This document shows positions 28,212-37,127 of a stretch of DNA of 64,000 bases, piece after piece (the first letter of the stretch is position 1; the number at the start of each line of letters is the position of its first letter). Both the position numbers and the translations under genes were made by a program. Below the pieces are notes generated by a model. The model saw only the letters and a program-made list of their open reading frames with translations, had not been told where the DNA came from and did not search any database. Location of the stretch: the NCBI GenBank assembly GCA_947460345.1, contig CANHGM010000005.1:1-64000 (forward strand). The letters are read 5' to 3'. This DNA is from Bacteroidota bacterium (lineage in GTDB: Bacteria > Bacteroidota > Bacteroidia > UKL13-3).

Positions 28212-30194
28212 CTACCTATTGATTAAAAATTTCATGGTTCCTTGTTTGTTTGCTGAAGACAAATTTAATATATACATTCCGTCAGGCAAATGGGTTAAGT
28301 TTATCTCTTTAAATGTAAGATGTGCTGCAATATTATCAGTATATACTGTTTTGCCTAATATGTCAGTTATATTTATAATTGAATTTGCAGACTGTGGTTG
28401 AATGACTATTCTCAATTGTCCATTTGATGGATTGGGATAACAAGACATGGTTAAACCACTAATATTAGCTATACCCTGATAGTCAATAGAATCTATATTA
28501 ACTTTAGAACTAGCACAACCTAAACTTTGATTAAAATAAGTACCAGATGGTGTCAACTCTAATCTTGCTGCTTTTACCATATAATAATTTTCTCCTTTGA
28601 AAGGCCTTGCATCTATATATATCGAATCTGTAATCATTTGTTTATTTATCTTCTTATATATACCATCTATTTTATCTGATCTATAGATATTATATCCTTC
28701 TATTAAATCTTCAGAGCGATCCCAGTTGAGATTGACAAAAGCACCACCATGAGAAAGTGAAGTATAAACTGAATCAACAGGGTCTATTATATGCATTCTT
28801 AAAGTTGGATCACCCATCAAAGCTATATGCACCATACCAGCTGCAAAATTATATGCATTGGTATATAAATTTTGATTGTTTTGGCTAAGCATTGCAGCAT
28901 AACCTATATGCTCACCTAAACCCATGTGATGGAATTGCCACCATGGCCTTCCTACCCATGCATTGGTAAGAATAGTAGATTGAGGTGAAGCTAGCGGTGC
29001 TCTTAAAAAGCTGTTGGTCACATCCCAATCTCCAAAATAACTTCCAAACAACATTGTAAAAATTCCTTTGGTTTTTTTTAAATTAAAATCTGAGGTTGTT
29101 CCAACACCTCCTGCACCTTGGTACCATCCACCACCACAACCATAACTCCATATATAAGGCATACTATCTAGGGTAGTAAAATAATCTTCTTCAGTATAAT
29201 TATTTGTATCTAATAAGACACTAAAATTTCTCCAGGCATTGGCTGAAAATGCTTCAGGCATGCCTTTAAAATTATCATCTATTAAACCCTTCATGATAGG
29301 TTTTATTTTTTTGATTTTAAAATCATGGTCTTTTTTAAAATACGCTTCAAGTAATTCTAATTCAGTTTTTCCAAATTCTGGCATATCATATAAGTCTATT
29401 CTACCTATTTGTAACTCTATATCTGAAGGTAGGTAGGTATTGTCAAATTTACCGTCATTACTCCAATTTTTATTAGCTGCTCTAATGGCTGATGTAGTAT
29501 CTTTTACTACTATATCTGTCCAATTATCTATATCATCTTCAACATCACCATAGAAGGCATCTGCTGGCCAAGCACCTTTATGATCGGGGTGACCATCGGG
29601 ATTCATTAAACCTGAGTAAGGAACAGGAACATGCCCAATAAGACAGATAGTTTTTAAATCATTTTTATATAAAGCATATATATCTTTAATTTTTTGTTTT
29701 ACAGTATCTACATCATCTAATTTATCTACCACAACTCTTGAAACTTGCCAACCATCAGCTCTCAAATCTATCTCATATTGGTTGATTGACAAAGGTATTC
29801 CAACATTAACTGTGTTTTCTATAACCAATAATACCCTCCCTCTATTTTCTACAATCGGCAGTTCAATTCCACTGTATACATACCCTCCACCTGTAAAAGA
29901 ACCAATTGTCTTTTTAAGATAATATTCGTAGCCTTCTCCAATGTTTACAGTATCTGTAAAGTCATATTTTCCTACAACAATTTTCTTATATACACTCCCC
30001 CATGACTTATCATCTTTTTTCTTCCTGTATATATTCACAGAACCATTATTCATTGAATCTTTTAACCAACTTAATTTTATAGTTTTGTTGGTTTTGTTTA
30101 CAAATGCCGATACTTCAAGAGCAAACTCTCTTGGTTGTTGAGCTTTAGCAAGCATATGAACCAAAATAAATAAAATGATGCTTATTTTTTTCAT
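28212..30194 (-). CDS. T9SS-exported gingipain-fold (C25-like) protein, catalytic residues apparently replaced
   Basis: 660 residues from the ATG at 30194 with a signal peptide (MKKISIILFILVHMLAKAQQ). A FnIII-like domain (about 25-110) is followed by a C25-type region (about 120-470): PSDIELQIGRIDL, a central YGCGGGW, GSYFGDWD, and HIALMGDPTLRM all align in order with gingipain-family landmarks. Where gingipains have GHG (His) and CYTGDFD (Cys), this protein has GCG with C353 and SYFGDWD with S385, so peptidase activity is doubtful. A second FnIII-like domain (472-545) and a type A sorting domain (581-660, SCYPNPSNGQL) follow. It is likely a secreted structural or binding protein. Confidence 0.7.
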   Translation of the reverse strand: MKKISIILFILVHMLAKAQQPREFALEVSAFVNKTNKTIKLSWLKDSMNNGSVNIYRKKKDDKSWGSVYKKIVVGKYDFTDTVNIGEGYEYYLKKTIGSFTGGGYVYSGIELPIVENRGRVLLVIENTVNVGIPLSINQYEIDLRADGWQVSRVVVDKLDDVDTVKQKIKDIYALYKNDLKTICLIGHVPVPYSGLMNPDGHPDHKGAWPADAFYGDVEDDIDNWTDIVVKDTTSAIRAANKNWSNDGKFDNTYLPSDIELQIGRIDLYDMPEFGKTELELLEAYFKKDHDFKIKKIKPIMKGLIDDNFKGMPEAFSANAWRNFSVLLDTNNYTEEDYFTTLDSMPYIWSYGCGGGWYQGAGGVGTTSDFNLKKTKGIFTMLFGSYFGDWDVTNSFLRAPLASPQSTILTNAWVGRPWWQFHHMGLGEHIGYAAMLSQNNQNLYTNAYNFAAGMVHIALMGDPTLRMHIIDPVDSVYTSLSHGGAFVNLNWDRSEDLIEGYNIYRSDKIDGIYKKINKQMITDSIYIDARPFKGENYYMVKAARLELTPSGTYFNQSLGCASSKVNIDSIDYQGIANISGLTMSCYPNPSNGQLRIVIQPQSANSIINITDILGKTVYTDNIAAHLTFKEINLTHLPDGMYILNLSSANKQGTMKFLINR

Positions 30195-30251
30195 AGTACA
30201 AATGTAGGCAGCTTTTTGAATTATACCTTTGCTCCTTATTATTTTATGTAA

Positions 30252-30527
30252 ATGGAACATGAACTGTCTGATTTAGCCAATGATATTTTAAATGCCTTGT
30301 ATTTTGTTGAGCCATTTGAAAGAATTGTAGAAGAATGTAATGGTGTAAATAAAAACATAGTTGCAGATGAATTAAAACAACTCATTGCAAAAAAACTGGT
30401 TACACCTATGCGTTATGACGAAGTAGAGAAAGAATATGTGAGAAGTTTTATATATGACACAGACAATATGAATAGTTATCATTACTTAGCCACAAAAGAT
30501 GGATTATTGGCACATAATGGAAGATAA
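30252..30527 (+). CDS. conserved hypothetical protein
   Basis: 91 residues from an ATG at 30252, no signal peptide or membrane span. The sequence is helical at first (LANDILNALYFVEPFERIVEECN), then NIVADELKQLIAKKLVTPMR, suggestive of a small winged-helix-like fold, and ends with YHYLATKDGLLAHNGR. No function is recognised. It is divergent from the gingipain-fold gene. A TACCTTTG box at 30224-30231 lies 20 bases before the start. Confidence 0.6.
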   Translation: MEHELSDLANDILNALYFVEPFERIVEECNGVNKNIVADELKQLIAKKLVTPMRYDEVEKEYVRSFIYDTDNMNSYHYLATKDGLLAHNGR

Positions 30528-30533
30528 ACATAC

Positions 30534-30563
30534 TTGAGTTTTTGAAAAATATAACTACTTTTG
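30534..30563 (+). promoter_or_regulatory. promoter-like element, TTG-N19-TACTTTTG
   Basis: TTG at 30534-30536 and TACTTTTG at 30556-30563 have 19 bases between them, matching the Bacteroidota spacing. The element lies 16 bases upstream of the ATG at 30580 of an outer-membrane protein gene. Confidence 0.4.
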
Positions 30564-30579
30564 ATGAAAATATTTTGCG

Positions 30580-31287
30580 ATGAAAAAACTAAAATTTATT
30601 TGTTTCATTTTACCTTTAAGTGTTTTTGCTCAAACCAATCTACCTTCAAACTATATAGGGATAAACCATGGTTTTAGTCTGCCTATAGGTCAATATGCTT
30701 CTAAAAACATTAAAACAGGTACATATGCTACCATAGGTCAAGTTACATCTATAGATTTTGGTAGATATAATAACAATTGGGGTTTGGCAGGAACCATATC
30801 TATAGCTCAACACCCTGTTGATAAAAATACGTTTCAAAATCAGTTGAATAAAGATGGAGTTGCAGCTCATCCAAACGATTCTAGTAAATGGCTAGCTTCA
30901 ACTGTTATGGGTGGAGTTGCTTATGGCTCTGCTAAAGGTAAGTTTACATTTGAGGCTAATTTTCTTACCGGATTTTTCTTTGCCAAAACACCTAGCATGT
31001 CAGTTGAAAATACTAATACACTAACTGAAGATTATTGGAAATTTTACAATGTATTATGGGAATGCGTTGGCGGAATTGGTATTCAAACCAAAGCTCAAAT
31101 ACGATACAAGCTCTCAAAACATTGGCAACTAAAAGCAAATGCTGCTTTATATAATGCAAAAATAAAATATAAAACTACCCAAGAAGCAGTACCCGAATTT
31201 AATCAACCTAAAATTATTCATGAATATATAATGCCTGTTGCAGTGTTTGATTTTTCATTAGGTTTAGCATACAAATTTGCCCAATAA
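30580..31287 (+). CDS. outer-membrane beta-barrel protein
   Basis: 235 residues with a signal peptide (MKKLKFICFILPLSVFAQ). The mature protein is made of alternating strands with glycine turns (YIGINHGFSLPIGQYASKN, GLAGTISIAQHP) and ends in a terminal strand FDFSLGLAYKFAQ, the typical C-terminal barrel signature. It is probably a small OmpA/OmpW-like barrel; the ligand is unknown. The next exported protein begins 5 bases on, so the two are probably co-expressed. Confidence 0.7.
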   Translation: MKKLKFICFILPLSVFAQTNLPSNYIGINHGFSLPIGQYASKNIKTGTYATIGQVTSIDFGRYNNNWGLAGTISIAQHPVDKNTFQNQLNKDGVAAHPNDSSKWLASTVMGGVAYGSAKGKFTFEANFLTGFFFAKTPSMSVENTNTLTEDYWKFYNVLWECVGGIGIQTKAQIRYKLSKHWQLKANAALYNAKIKYKTTQEAVPEFNQPKIIHEYIMPVAVFDFSLGLAYKFAQ

Positions 31288-31292
31288 AGTCT

Positions 31293-32273
31293 ATGTCAAA
31301 CACATTCAATTTACTTATTGGATTATGTTTAAGTGTTTATTCAATGAACCTATTTGGTCAAAGCTATTCGAATCAAAACACTACCATTCAAATTTATGCT
31401 TTATCAAACCCTAACCGCAACTTATTAGACAATACATCTAAAGACAGTATTGGCAATTATGGATATACGCTCCTGAACTTTAATGCTTCTATACCCTTAT
31501 ATAAAAGCAAATTTAAAAAAGAGAACCCTAAATTTTTTTTAATTAAATTAACACCAACATTTAGCTATCAAAGTTTGGATTTGAGTTTTCTAAAAAACAA
31601 ACAAAATATTTTCAGAATTGGGACCAGCGTAAGCAGCATAACTTATAATGGTAAAAAAAGTATATATATTGCAAATATTAACGCATTTATAGCCAATGAT
31701 GACTATACTATATACCATCCACAAGTTAGATATTCAGGAGCATTTATGTATCAATATATCAAGAGCAAAAAAATATCATACAACCTTGGTTTAATATATA
31801 CCTATAATTTTGGAAGAGGAATTTTGTTGCCCATTTTAGGACTAAATATTAAGACAGATAAACACACTGGATTCAATATAAATCTTCCATTAGGTATTAC
31901 TTATTTCAATCGCAACAACAACAAATATTTTTATAAAATATCATTAAAACCAAGAGGCAATGTTGCTACCCTAACCAATCAGTTTGGTGAATTTAACACA
32001 CAAGCCAATACAGTGGTTTTGCGTCAAAGAGAAAGTACTTTAAACTATTTAGGAATATTTAAACCATCAGACAAATTTAATTTCACTTTTCAGGCTGGAT
32101 TAGCTCTTAATAGACATTTATACATGAGTGAAAACACTTCTGGAGTTCTCGTGAATATTATTCAATCTAAAGTAAACAATAATTTATATATACAGCTAGG
32201 TTTTATATATAGAATAATAAAAAACAATAAAGCTACTTTCACTGATGATGAATTAGATGAGCTTGTATATTAA
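31293..32273 (+). CDS. exported hypothetical protein, probable outer-membrane barrel
   Basis: 326 residues with a signal peptide (MSNTFNLLIGLCLSVYSMNLFGQ). Many short amphipathic strands (FRIGTSVSSITYNGKKSIYI, YNLGLIYTYNFGRGI, IQLGFIYRIIKN) suggest an outer-membrane barrel of about 12-14 strands. The C-terminus is an acidic tail (FTDDELDELVY), not the usual terminal aromatic strand. I recognise no family. It follows the preceding barrel gene by 5 bases. Confidence 0.55.
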   Translation: MSNTFNLLIGLCLSVYSMNLFGQSYSNQNTTIQIYALSNPNRNLLDNTSKDSIGNYGYTLLNFNASIPLYKSKFKKENPKFFLIKLTPTFSYQSLDLSFLKNKQNIFRIGTSVSSITYNGKKSIYIANINAFIANDDYTIYHPQVRYSGAFMYQYIKSKKISYNLGLIYTYNFGRGILLPILGLNIKTDKHTGFNINLPLGITYFNRNNNKYFYKISLKPRGNVATLTNQFGEFNTQANTVVLRQRESTLNYLGIFKPSDKFNFTFQAGLALNRHLYMSENTSGVLVNIIQSKVNNNLYIQLGFIYRIIKNNKATFTDDELDELVY

Positions 32274-32313
32274 ACTATTCATACAATAAATTTTTCCTTA
32301 GTTATCTATAGAT

Positions 32314-32321
32314 TATCTTTG
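32314..32321 (+). promoter_or_regulatory. -7 box TATCTTTG close to the start of the tandem-AAA+ gene
   Basis: An exact TATCTTTG ends 8 bases before the ATG at 32330. No good -33 TTTG is present at the right distance. If used, transcription would begin about at the start codon. Confidence 0.35.
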
Positions 32322-32329
32322 TATAGTCT

Positions 32330-34924
32330 ATGAGCTACCTTTACAAAGATATAAAAGTTTTTTCTTCAACAGAATGGTTGGCAAACAATGAAAAATTTTA
32401 TCGAAATGTATTCGATGAAACTGAGCTTTCATATATATACTGCGAGCTTTCTTTTTTTAATAAAAAATACCAACAAGAAGACTGGGATATTAAGATTAAA
32501 CTTCGCTGTTTTGACAATGAAGGCAAAGAGATTTGCAACCTTACTTGTGATAAAAAAATAAAAAAAGAAGATACTGTTTTTTATGTTAGAGAAGGTTGGG
32601 GAATGAAAACCGTTGGCAGTTATTGGAAAAAAGGAAGATATAGATGGGAAGCTACTATTATAGATACCAATGATGTTTTTGATAAGTACTTTTTTATAGA
32701 AAACAATGGGATTCCTACTTCTGACAAAAACAATTATTTATTAGTTGAAAATATCAGACTTTATGAAGGGCCAGAAGAAAATGAAATAGAGGAATTTAGA
32801 AATTATTTAAAAGTTTTTGATATAAATGAAACCAGGTACGTTTGGGTTGAATTCGATGCCATTAATTTACTTGCTGAAAATGATAGCTGGCATTGTGATT
32901 TGAAGTTCAATTTTAGAAGTCATAACCATTTATTAAAAGGATCAATAGATAAACTTCTTACCGTAAACAAAGGTGATGATAGAATTATATGTACTGTAGG
33001 TTGGGGAAGCGATGCTAGAGGTACATGGTTAGGAGAATATTATGAAGTTGAGATTTTATTTATGAACCAACTTTTAGCAACCATTCCATTAAAATTTGGA
33101 GAAGAAGAAGAATATGCTAATGATGACGAAAAACTATATATACTAGCTCAACACCATACTGCTAATCAAAACCCAAACATTTCACAAGTTGAAACAACTG
33201 AAAAATTTGATGTATTAATTGCTGAACTAGATCAAATGATAGGTTTAGAGCCAGTAAAAAAGAAAATTAGAGACTATACTGACTATTTAAACTTTTTAAA
33301 ACTTAGAAGGATTAAAGGTTTTGCTGAAGATGATAAAATAAACCTACATGCGGTGTTTACAGGCAACCCAGGTACAGGAAAAACTACAGTTGCAAAAATG
33401 CTTGGCAAACTCTACAAAAGTTTAGGACTACTTTCAAAAGGGCATGTGCATGAAGTTGACAGAAGTGAATTAGTGGCTGAATTTATAGGGCAAACTGCAC
33501 CCAAAACCAAAGAAGCCATAAAAAAAGCAATGGGAGGAGTTTTATTTATTGATGAAGCATATAGTTTAAGTAGAAAAGATGATGATGCTAAAGACTTTGG
33601 AAAAGAAGTTATAGAAGTATTGATTAAAGAAATGAGTGATGGCAATGGTGACTTAGCAATAGTTGTAGCAGGCTATCCAGAGCAAATGAACAATTTTCTT
33701 ACCTCAAATCCAGGCCTAAAATCTAGATTTAATTTGTATTTCGATTTCCCTGATTATCAACCAAAAGAACTAGAACAAATTGCTAAATATGCAGCCAAAA
33801 AACGTATGATTACTTTTAGCGAAGATGCTGATATATACTTATACAAAAAGTTGGTAGAACAATATAGAAAAAGAAATGAAAACTTCGGAAATGCTAGATA
33901 TGTTAATACTTTACTAGATGAAGCTAAAATGAATCTAGGCTTACGTTTAATGAAACTTCCGAACCCTGAAGAATTATCAGCTGATGAACTTTCAACGGTA
34001 AGTAAAACCGATTTAGTTAAAATATTTACTTCTAAACCAGCTACTCTTGCAGATATTCCAATTGATGATGAATTGTTACAAGATTCATTGAAAGAACTAA
34101 AGTCACTTATAGGACTTTCTGAAATAAAAAAAGAAATTGATGAACTTGTAAAACTGGTTAGATATTATCGCGAAACAGGTAGAGATATAAGAAATTCTTT
34201 TTCACTTCACACAGCATTTACAGGCAATCCTGGCACTGGTAAAACAACCGTTGCTAGAATATTAGCTAGTATATATAGAGCATTAGGAATTTTAGAAAGA
34301 GGACATTTAGTAGAATGTGATAGGCAAGCATTGGTTGGTTCTCATATTGGTGAAACCGCTCAAAAAACCAAAGCAATAATAGACAAAGCCATGGGCGGTG
34401 TGCTATTTATAGATGAAGCATATAGCCTTATGGGCAATGACAATGATTTTGGGAAAGAAGCTGTTGAAACACTTTTAAAAAGAATGGAAGATGACCGAAG
34501 TGATTTCATAGTTATTGTTGCTGGTTATACTGAACCTATGTCTCGATTCCTTGATTCAAATCCAGGCTTAAAATCTAGATTTGATAGATTATTAAAATTT
34601 GCAGACTATTCAGAAGAAGAATTATTAGAAATAGCAAACAAGCTCCTAACTGAAGCTCATATGCAACCCGACAAAGGATTTAAAGAAGCCTTACAAATAT
34701 ATATACACAATATTTCTAATAGTAGAGATAAATATTTTGGGAATGCTAGGTCTATTAGAAAAATGATTGAAGGGGCTATTAAACAGCAAAATTTAAGATT
34801 GGCAGAAATATCATCAGCAAAAAGAAATGATGTAAATAACTTAGCCATCACTGCCAACGATTTAAATAATGTTACACTTGATGATAATAATGCAAAAGGT
34901 ATTGGGTTTAAATTAGGAAGTTAA
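32330..34924 (+). CDS. tandem CbxX/CfqX-type AAA+ ATPase with duplicated N-terminal domain
   Basis: 864 residues, cytoplasmic. Residues 1-265 are two copies of an unassigned beta-rich domain; each has an acidic-aromatic strand (DWDIKIKLRCF; SWHCDLKFNFR) and then a GWG turn (REGWGMKTVGSYW; TVGWGSDARGTWL). Two AAA+ modules of the CbxX/CfqX (CbbX, SpoVK, EccA-like) group follow: Walker A GNPGTGKTT at about 344 and 632, Walker B GGVLFIDEAYSL, arginine-finger region SNPGLKSRF, and sensor-2 GNAR, all intact in both. Probably a remodelling ATPase; the client is unknown. It is not near RuBisCO or type VII secretion genes. Its stop is 9 bases from the convergent neighbour. Confidence 0.85.
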   Translation: MSYLYKDIKVFSSTEWLANNEKFYRNVFDETELSYIYCELSFFNKKYQQEDWDIKIKLRCFDNEGKEICNLTCDKKIKKEDTVFYVREGWGMKTVGSYWKKGRYRWEATIIDTNDVFDKYFFIENNGIPTSDKNNYLLVENIRLYEGPEENEIEEFRNYLKVFDINETRYVWVEFDAINLLAENDSWHCDLKFNFRSHNHLLKGSIDKLLTVNKGDDRIICTVGWGSDARGTWLGEYYEVEILFMNQLLATIPLKFGEEEEYANDDEKLYILAQHHTANQNPNISQVETTEKFDVLIAELDQMIGLEPVKKKIRDYTDYLNFLKLRRIKGFAEDDKINLHAVFTGNPGTGKTTVAKMLGKLYKSLGLLSKGHVHEVDRSELVAEFIGQTAPKTKEAIKKAMGGVLFIDEAYSLSRKDDDAKDFGKEVIEVLIKEMSDGNGDLAIVVAGYPEQMNNFLTSNPGLKSRFNLYFDFPDYQPKELEQIAKYAAKKRMITFSEDADIYLYKKLVEQYRKRNENFGNARYVNTLLDEAKMNLGLRLMKLPNPEELSADELSTVSKTDLVKIFTSKPATLADIPIDDELLQDSLKELKSLIGLSEIKKEIDELVKLVRYYRETGRDIRNSFSLHTAFTGNPGTGKTTVARILASIYRALGILERGHLVECDRQALVGSHIGETAQKTKAIIDKAMGGVLFIDEAYSLMGNDNDFGKEAVETLLKRMEDDRSDFIVIVAGYTEPMSRFLDSNPGLKSRFDRLLKFADYSEEELLEIANKLLTEAHMQPDKGFKEALQIYIHNISNSRDKYFGNARSIRKMIEGAIKQQNLRLAEISSAKRNDVNNLAITANDLNNVTLDDNNAKGIGFKLGS

Positions 34925-34933
34925 TTCATTCAT

Positions 34934-35851
34934 TTAGAAATTGGTACATGTTGAATAAGTGTTCAGCATTCTGTTGAAAGTAATCATAGTAAAAATATAT
35001 GCATCATTGTTGTTTGGATTTCCTCTTAAATAGTTGTTGGGATCCAAAGTTACTTTATCCCAGTTTTTTCCCCAGGATGGGTCTATCTCACCAGATCTAT
35101 CACTCAACTGTTGTAATGGAATATTCCCTGCTGCTTTAGGTCCAGCATAATTATGATGAACATCATCTAGCCAATCAGTAAAAGTTTTTCTATAAACTGC
35201 CTCAACTGTTATGTACCAATTTCTATTAGAATAGAATTTGACTCCTAAACCAAAAGGAATAGAGAATTGCCATAACTTATAACTTTTATAAAGTTCTGTT
35301 GGTATGCCTCTTAACTTAACTAAATTCCCATTTCTATCAATAGTTTTAGGATTAAAATGATAGTAAGCAACGCCAAGAACTGCATATGGCAGAGGTGAAC
35401 CTGAATTTCTTTTTAATCGTGGGTGATACAAATTCAATTCAGCCATACCGTTTATTTCAAATATATTAGAATAAAAACTGAGGTTCCTTTTATATCGATG
35501 ATAATATTGCTCTTGTCTTACACTTACAAAACCACCAATATTATCTGATTTACTATAATATTTCCCCCAAGCAGCATCACTTCCAGCTATTCTACCATAG
35601 TTTATGCCTGCCCTAAATGCTAGTCTTTCAAAAGGTTTTGTTCTTATAAAAGCTCCAATATTTAACTTTGTTTTTTCAATAGTGATAAGACCCATGCACA
35701 AATCACCTTGATACCATGTAGGACCTATGCCTAACCCAACTTCAATATTTGATTGACTACTAAAACCTCTATAGCCCCTTCGATATTGGGCTTGTGAATA
35801 ATCCGCTAAAGCAATTATCAACAAACATGATATAAATATATGTTTAATCAA
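34934..35851 (-). CDS. outer-membrane protein, DUF6089/PorG-like
   Basis: 305 residues, with a TTG start at 35851 opening a signal peptide (MIKHIFISCLLIIALADYSQAQ). After an RRGYRG linker comes NIEVGLGIGPTWYQGDL, the characteristic opening strand of DUF6089/PorG-type barrels, followed by repeated aromatic strands (LAFRAGINYGRIAG, PFGLGVKFYSNRNWYITVE) and late TMITFNRML. PorG-type proteins are outer-membrane parts of the type IX secretion system; whether this paralogue is one is not decidable here. It is monocistronic, convergent with the tandem-AAA+ gene. Confidence 0.7.
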   Translation of the reverse strand: MIKHIFISCLLIIALADYSQAQYRRGYRGFSSQSNIEVGLGIGPTWYQGDLCMGLITIEKTKLNIGAFIRTKPFERLAFRAGINYGRIAGSDAAWGKYYSKSDNIGGFVSVRQEQYYHRYKRNLSFYSNIFEINGMAELNLYHPRLKRNSGSPLPYAVLGVAYYHFNPKTIDRNGNLVKLRGIPTELYKSYKLWQFSIPFGLGVKFYSNRNWYITVEAVYRKTFTDWLDDVHHNYAGPKAAGNIPLQQLSDRSGEIDPSWGKNWDKVTLDPNNYLRGNPNNNDAYIFTMITFNRMLNTYSTCTNF

Positions 35852-35890
35852 AAATTATTTTATGTATTTAGACTATTACTATAAATATTT

Positions 35891-36307
35891 TTAATCAATA
35901 GATGCTATTACTTTCAATTCAATGGCAATAGGTGTGGGTAAGCAATTAATTTCTAAAGTAGTTCTACAAGGAGGGTTTGCTCCAAAATATTCAGCCCAAA
36001 GTTGGTTATATATTTTAAAATCATCTTTCATATTAGTGAGAAAAACTGTAACGTCAATAATTTTATCCCAACTAGTACCTGAGTCTTCTAATATATATTT
36101 CACATTTTGAAAAACTGACCGGCATTGAATTTCAATATCATAACTTTCTATCCTACCTTGATCATCTAATTCTACACCAGGAATTTTTTTGGTACCTTTT
36201 TCACGAGGCCCTACACCTGATAAAAACAACAAGTTGCCATGTCTTCTTGCATGTGGATATAAACCAACCGGTTCAGGTGCTTTATTTGAATGTATACTTT
36301 GCTCCAT
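35891..36307 (-). CDS. RidA family enamine/imine deaminase
   Basis: 138 residues, YjgF/YER057c/UK114 family. RidA-type proteins hydrolyse reactive 2-aminoacrylate-like enamines; this one may act in a specific catabolic route. The family core is present: NLLFLSGVGPREKGTKK, QNVKYILEDSGTSWDKIIDV, VFLTNMKDDF, and the active-site arginine in PPCRTTLEI followed by IAIELKVIA with the glutamate. The ATG at 36307 is used. A terminator for the upstream operon (36325-36357) lies directly before it, so it needs its own promoter, which I did not find. Confidence 0.88.
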   Translation of the reverse strand: MEQSIHSNKAPEPVGLYPHARRHGNLLFLSGVGPREKGTKKIPGVELDDQGRIESYDIEIQCRSVFQNVKYILEDSGTSWDKIIDVTVFLTNMKDDFKIYNQLWAEYFGANPPCRTTLEINCLPTPIAIELKVIASID

Positions 36308-36324
36308 TTTAATGTTTATAAAAA

Positions 36325-36357
36325 ATAAAACCGCTCCAAATATACTTTAGAGCGGTT
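36325..36357 (-). terminator. rho-independent terminator
   Basis: Inverted repeat AACCGCTC (36329-36336) and GAGCGGTT (36350-36357) followed on the minus strand by a T-rich tail. It lies 23 bases past the stop of the TPR membrane-protein gene and ends the pdhA-TPR unit. Confidence 0.75.
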
Positions 36358-36379
36358 AAACTATTTTTTTAATTATAGA

Positions 36380-37090
36380 TTACTTTTCGTTTTCCATCAT
36401 TGCTTCTGCACGAGCAATTAATTGTTCTATATCTTGTTTAGCAGCTTCACTCTCAGGAAACTCTTTTTGTACTTTCTCGTAGTAACCTTTCGCTTTTTCA
36501 TACTCTTTTAAGCTTTCATATACTAATCCAGCTTTTTTGTAAAATCTTGGACTAGTAAAATTATTTTTGCTTACTTCAGCTGCTTTTACAAAATAAGAAA
36601 CTGCTTTTTCATTTTCACCTTTCTCAATATAGCAATCACCTATCATACCTAAAGCTTCAGGTTGCAAAATCAAATCATTCAAATCATAGTTTTCTAAATG
36701 ATCAATTGCTTCATCATATTTGGCTTGACGATATAAAGCAATTCCTAATAAATATGACGCCCTTTTACCTGCAGTAGTAGAACCATAATTATCTACAAGT
36801 TCTTGCAAACCCATATGTTGACCATCACCTTTTATAGCTAAATTCAAAGAATCAGCATTGAAGTATTGTTCTGCATAAAATATTTTTGTTTCTGCTTCAA
36901 TTTCATCAGGTTCACTGATAAATTTTTTATATCCAAAAAACAGGATAATAAGAGCTACTAACCCTCCTCCTACATACATAATCATTTTGCGATTATCAGC
37001 AAAAAAGTGATTGATGTCGAAATTACTCACTGGTTTATGTGGTGATGTAGTTTCGTTATTTTGGTTTTCTAATGAATCGTTTTGTGCCAT
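36380..37090 (-). CDS. membrane-anchored TPR protein, YfgM-like
   Basis: 236 residues. A polar N-terminus (1-34) is followed by one membrane segment (MIMYVGGGLVALIILFFGY, about 37-55) and a C-terminal domain of TPR repeats (LLGIALYRQAKYDEAIDHLENY, shown in part; MIGDCYIEKGENEKAVSYF; AGLVYESLKEYEKAKGYYEKV). The architecture resembles YfgM, an ancillary SecYEG/chaperone adaptor, and similar Bacteroidota proteins. The TPR domain would face the periplasm. It is 37 bases downstream of pdhA and precedes a terminator. Confidence 0.8.
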   Translation of the reverse strand: MAQNDSLENQNNETTSPHKPVSNFDINHFFADNRKMIMYVGGGLVALIILFFGYKKFISEPDEIEAETKIFYAEQYFNADSLNLAIKGDGQHMGLQELVDNYGSTTAGKRASYLLGIALYRQAKYDEAIDHLENYDLNDLILQPEALGMIGDCYIEKGENEKAVSYFVKAAEVSKNNFTSPRFYKKAGLVYESLKEYEKAKGYYEKVQKEFPESEAAKQDIEQLIARAEAMMENEK

Positions 37091-37127
37091 TTTATAAAAT
37101 TAGTTGACTAGTTTTTTTGATAAATTT

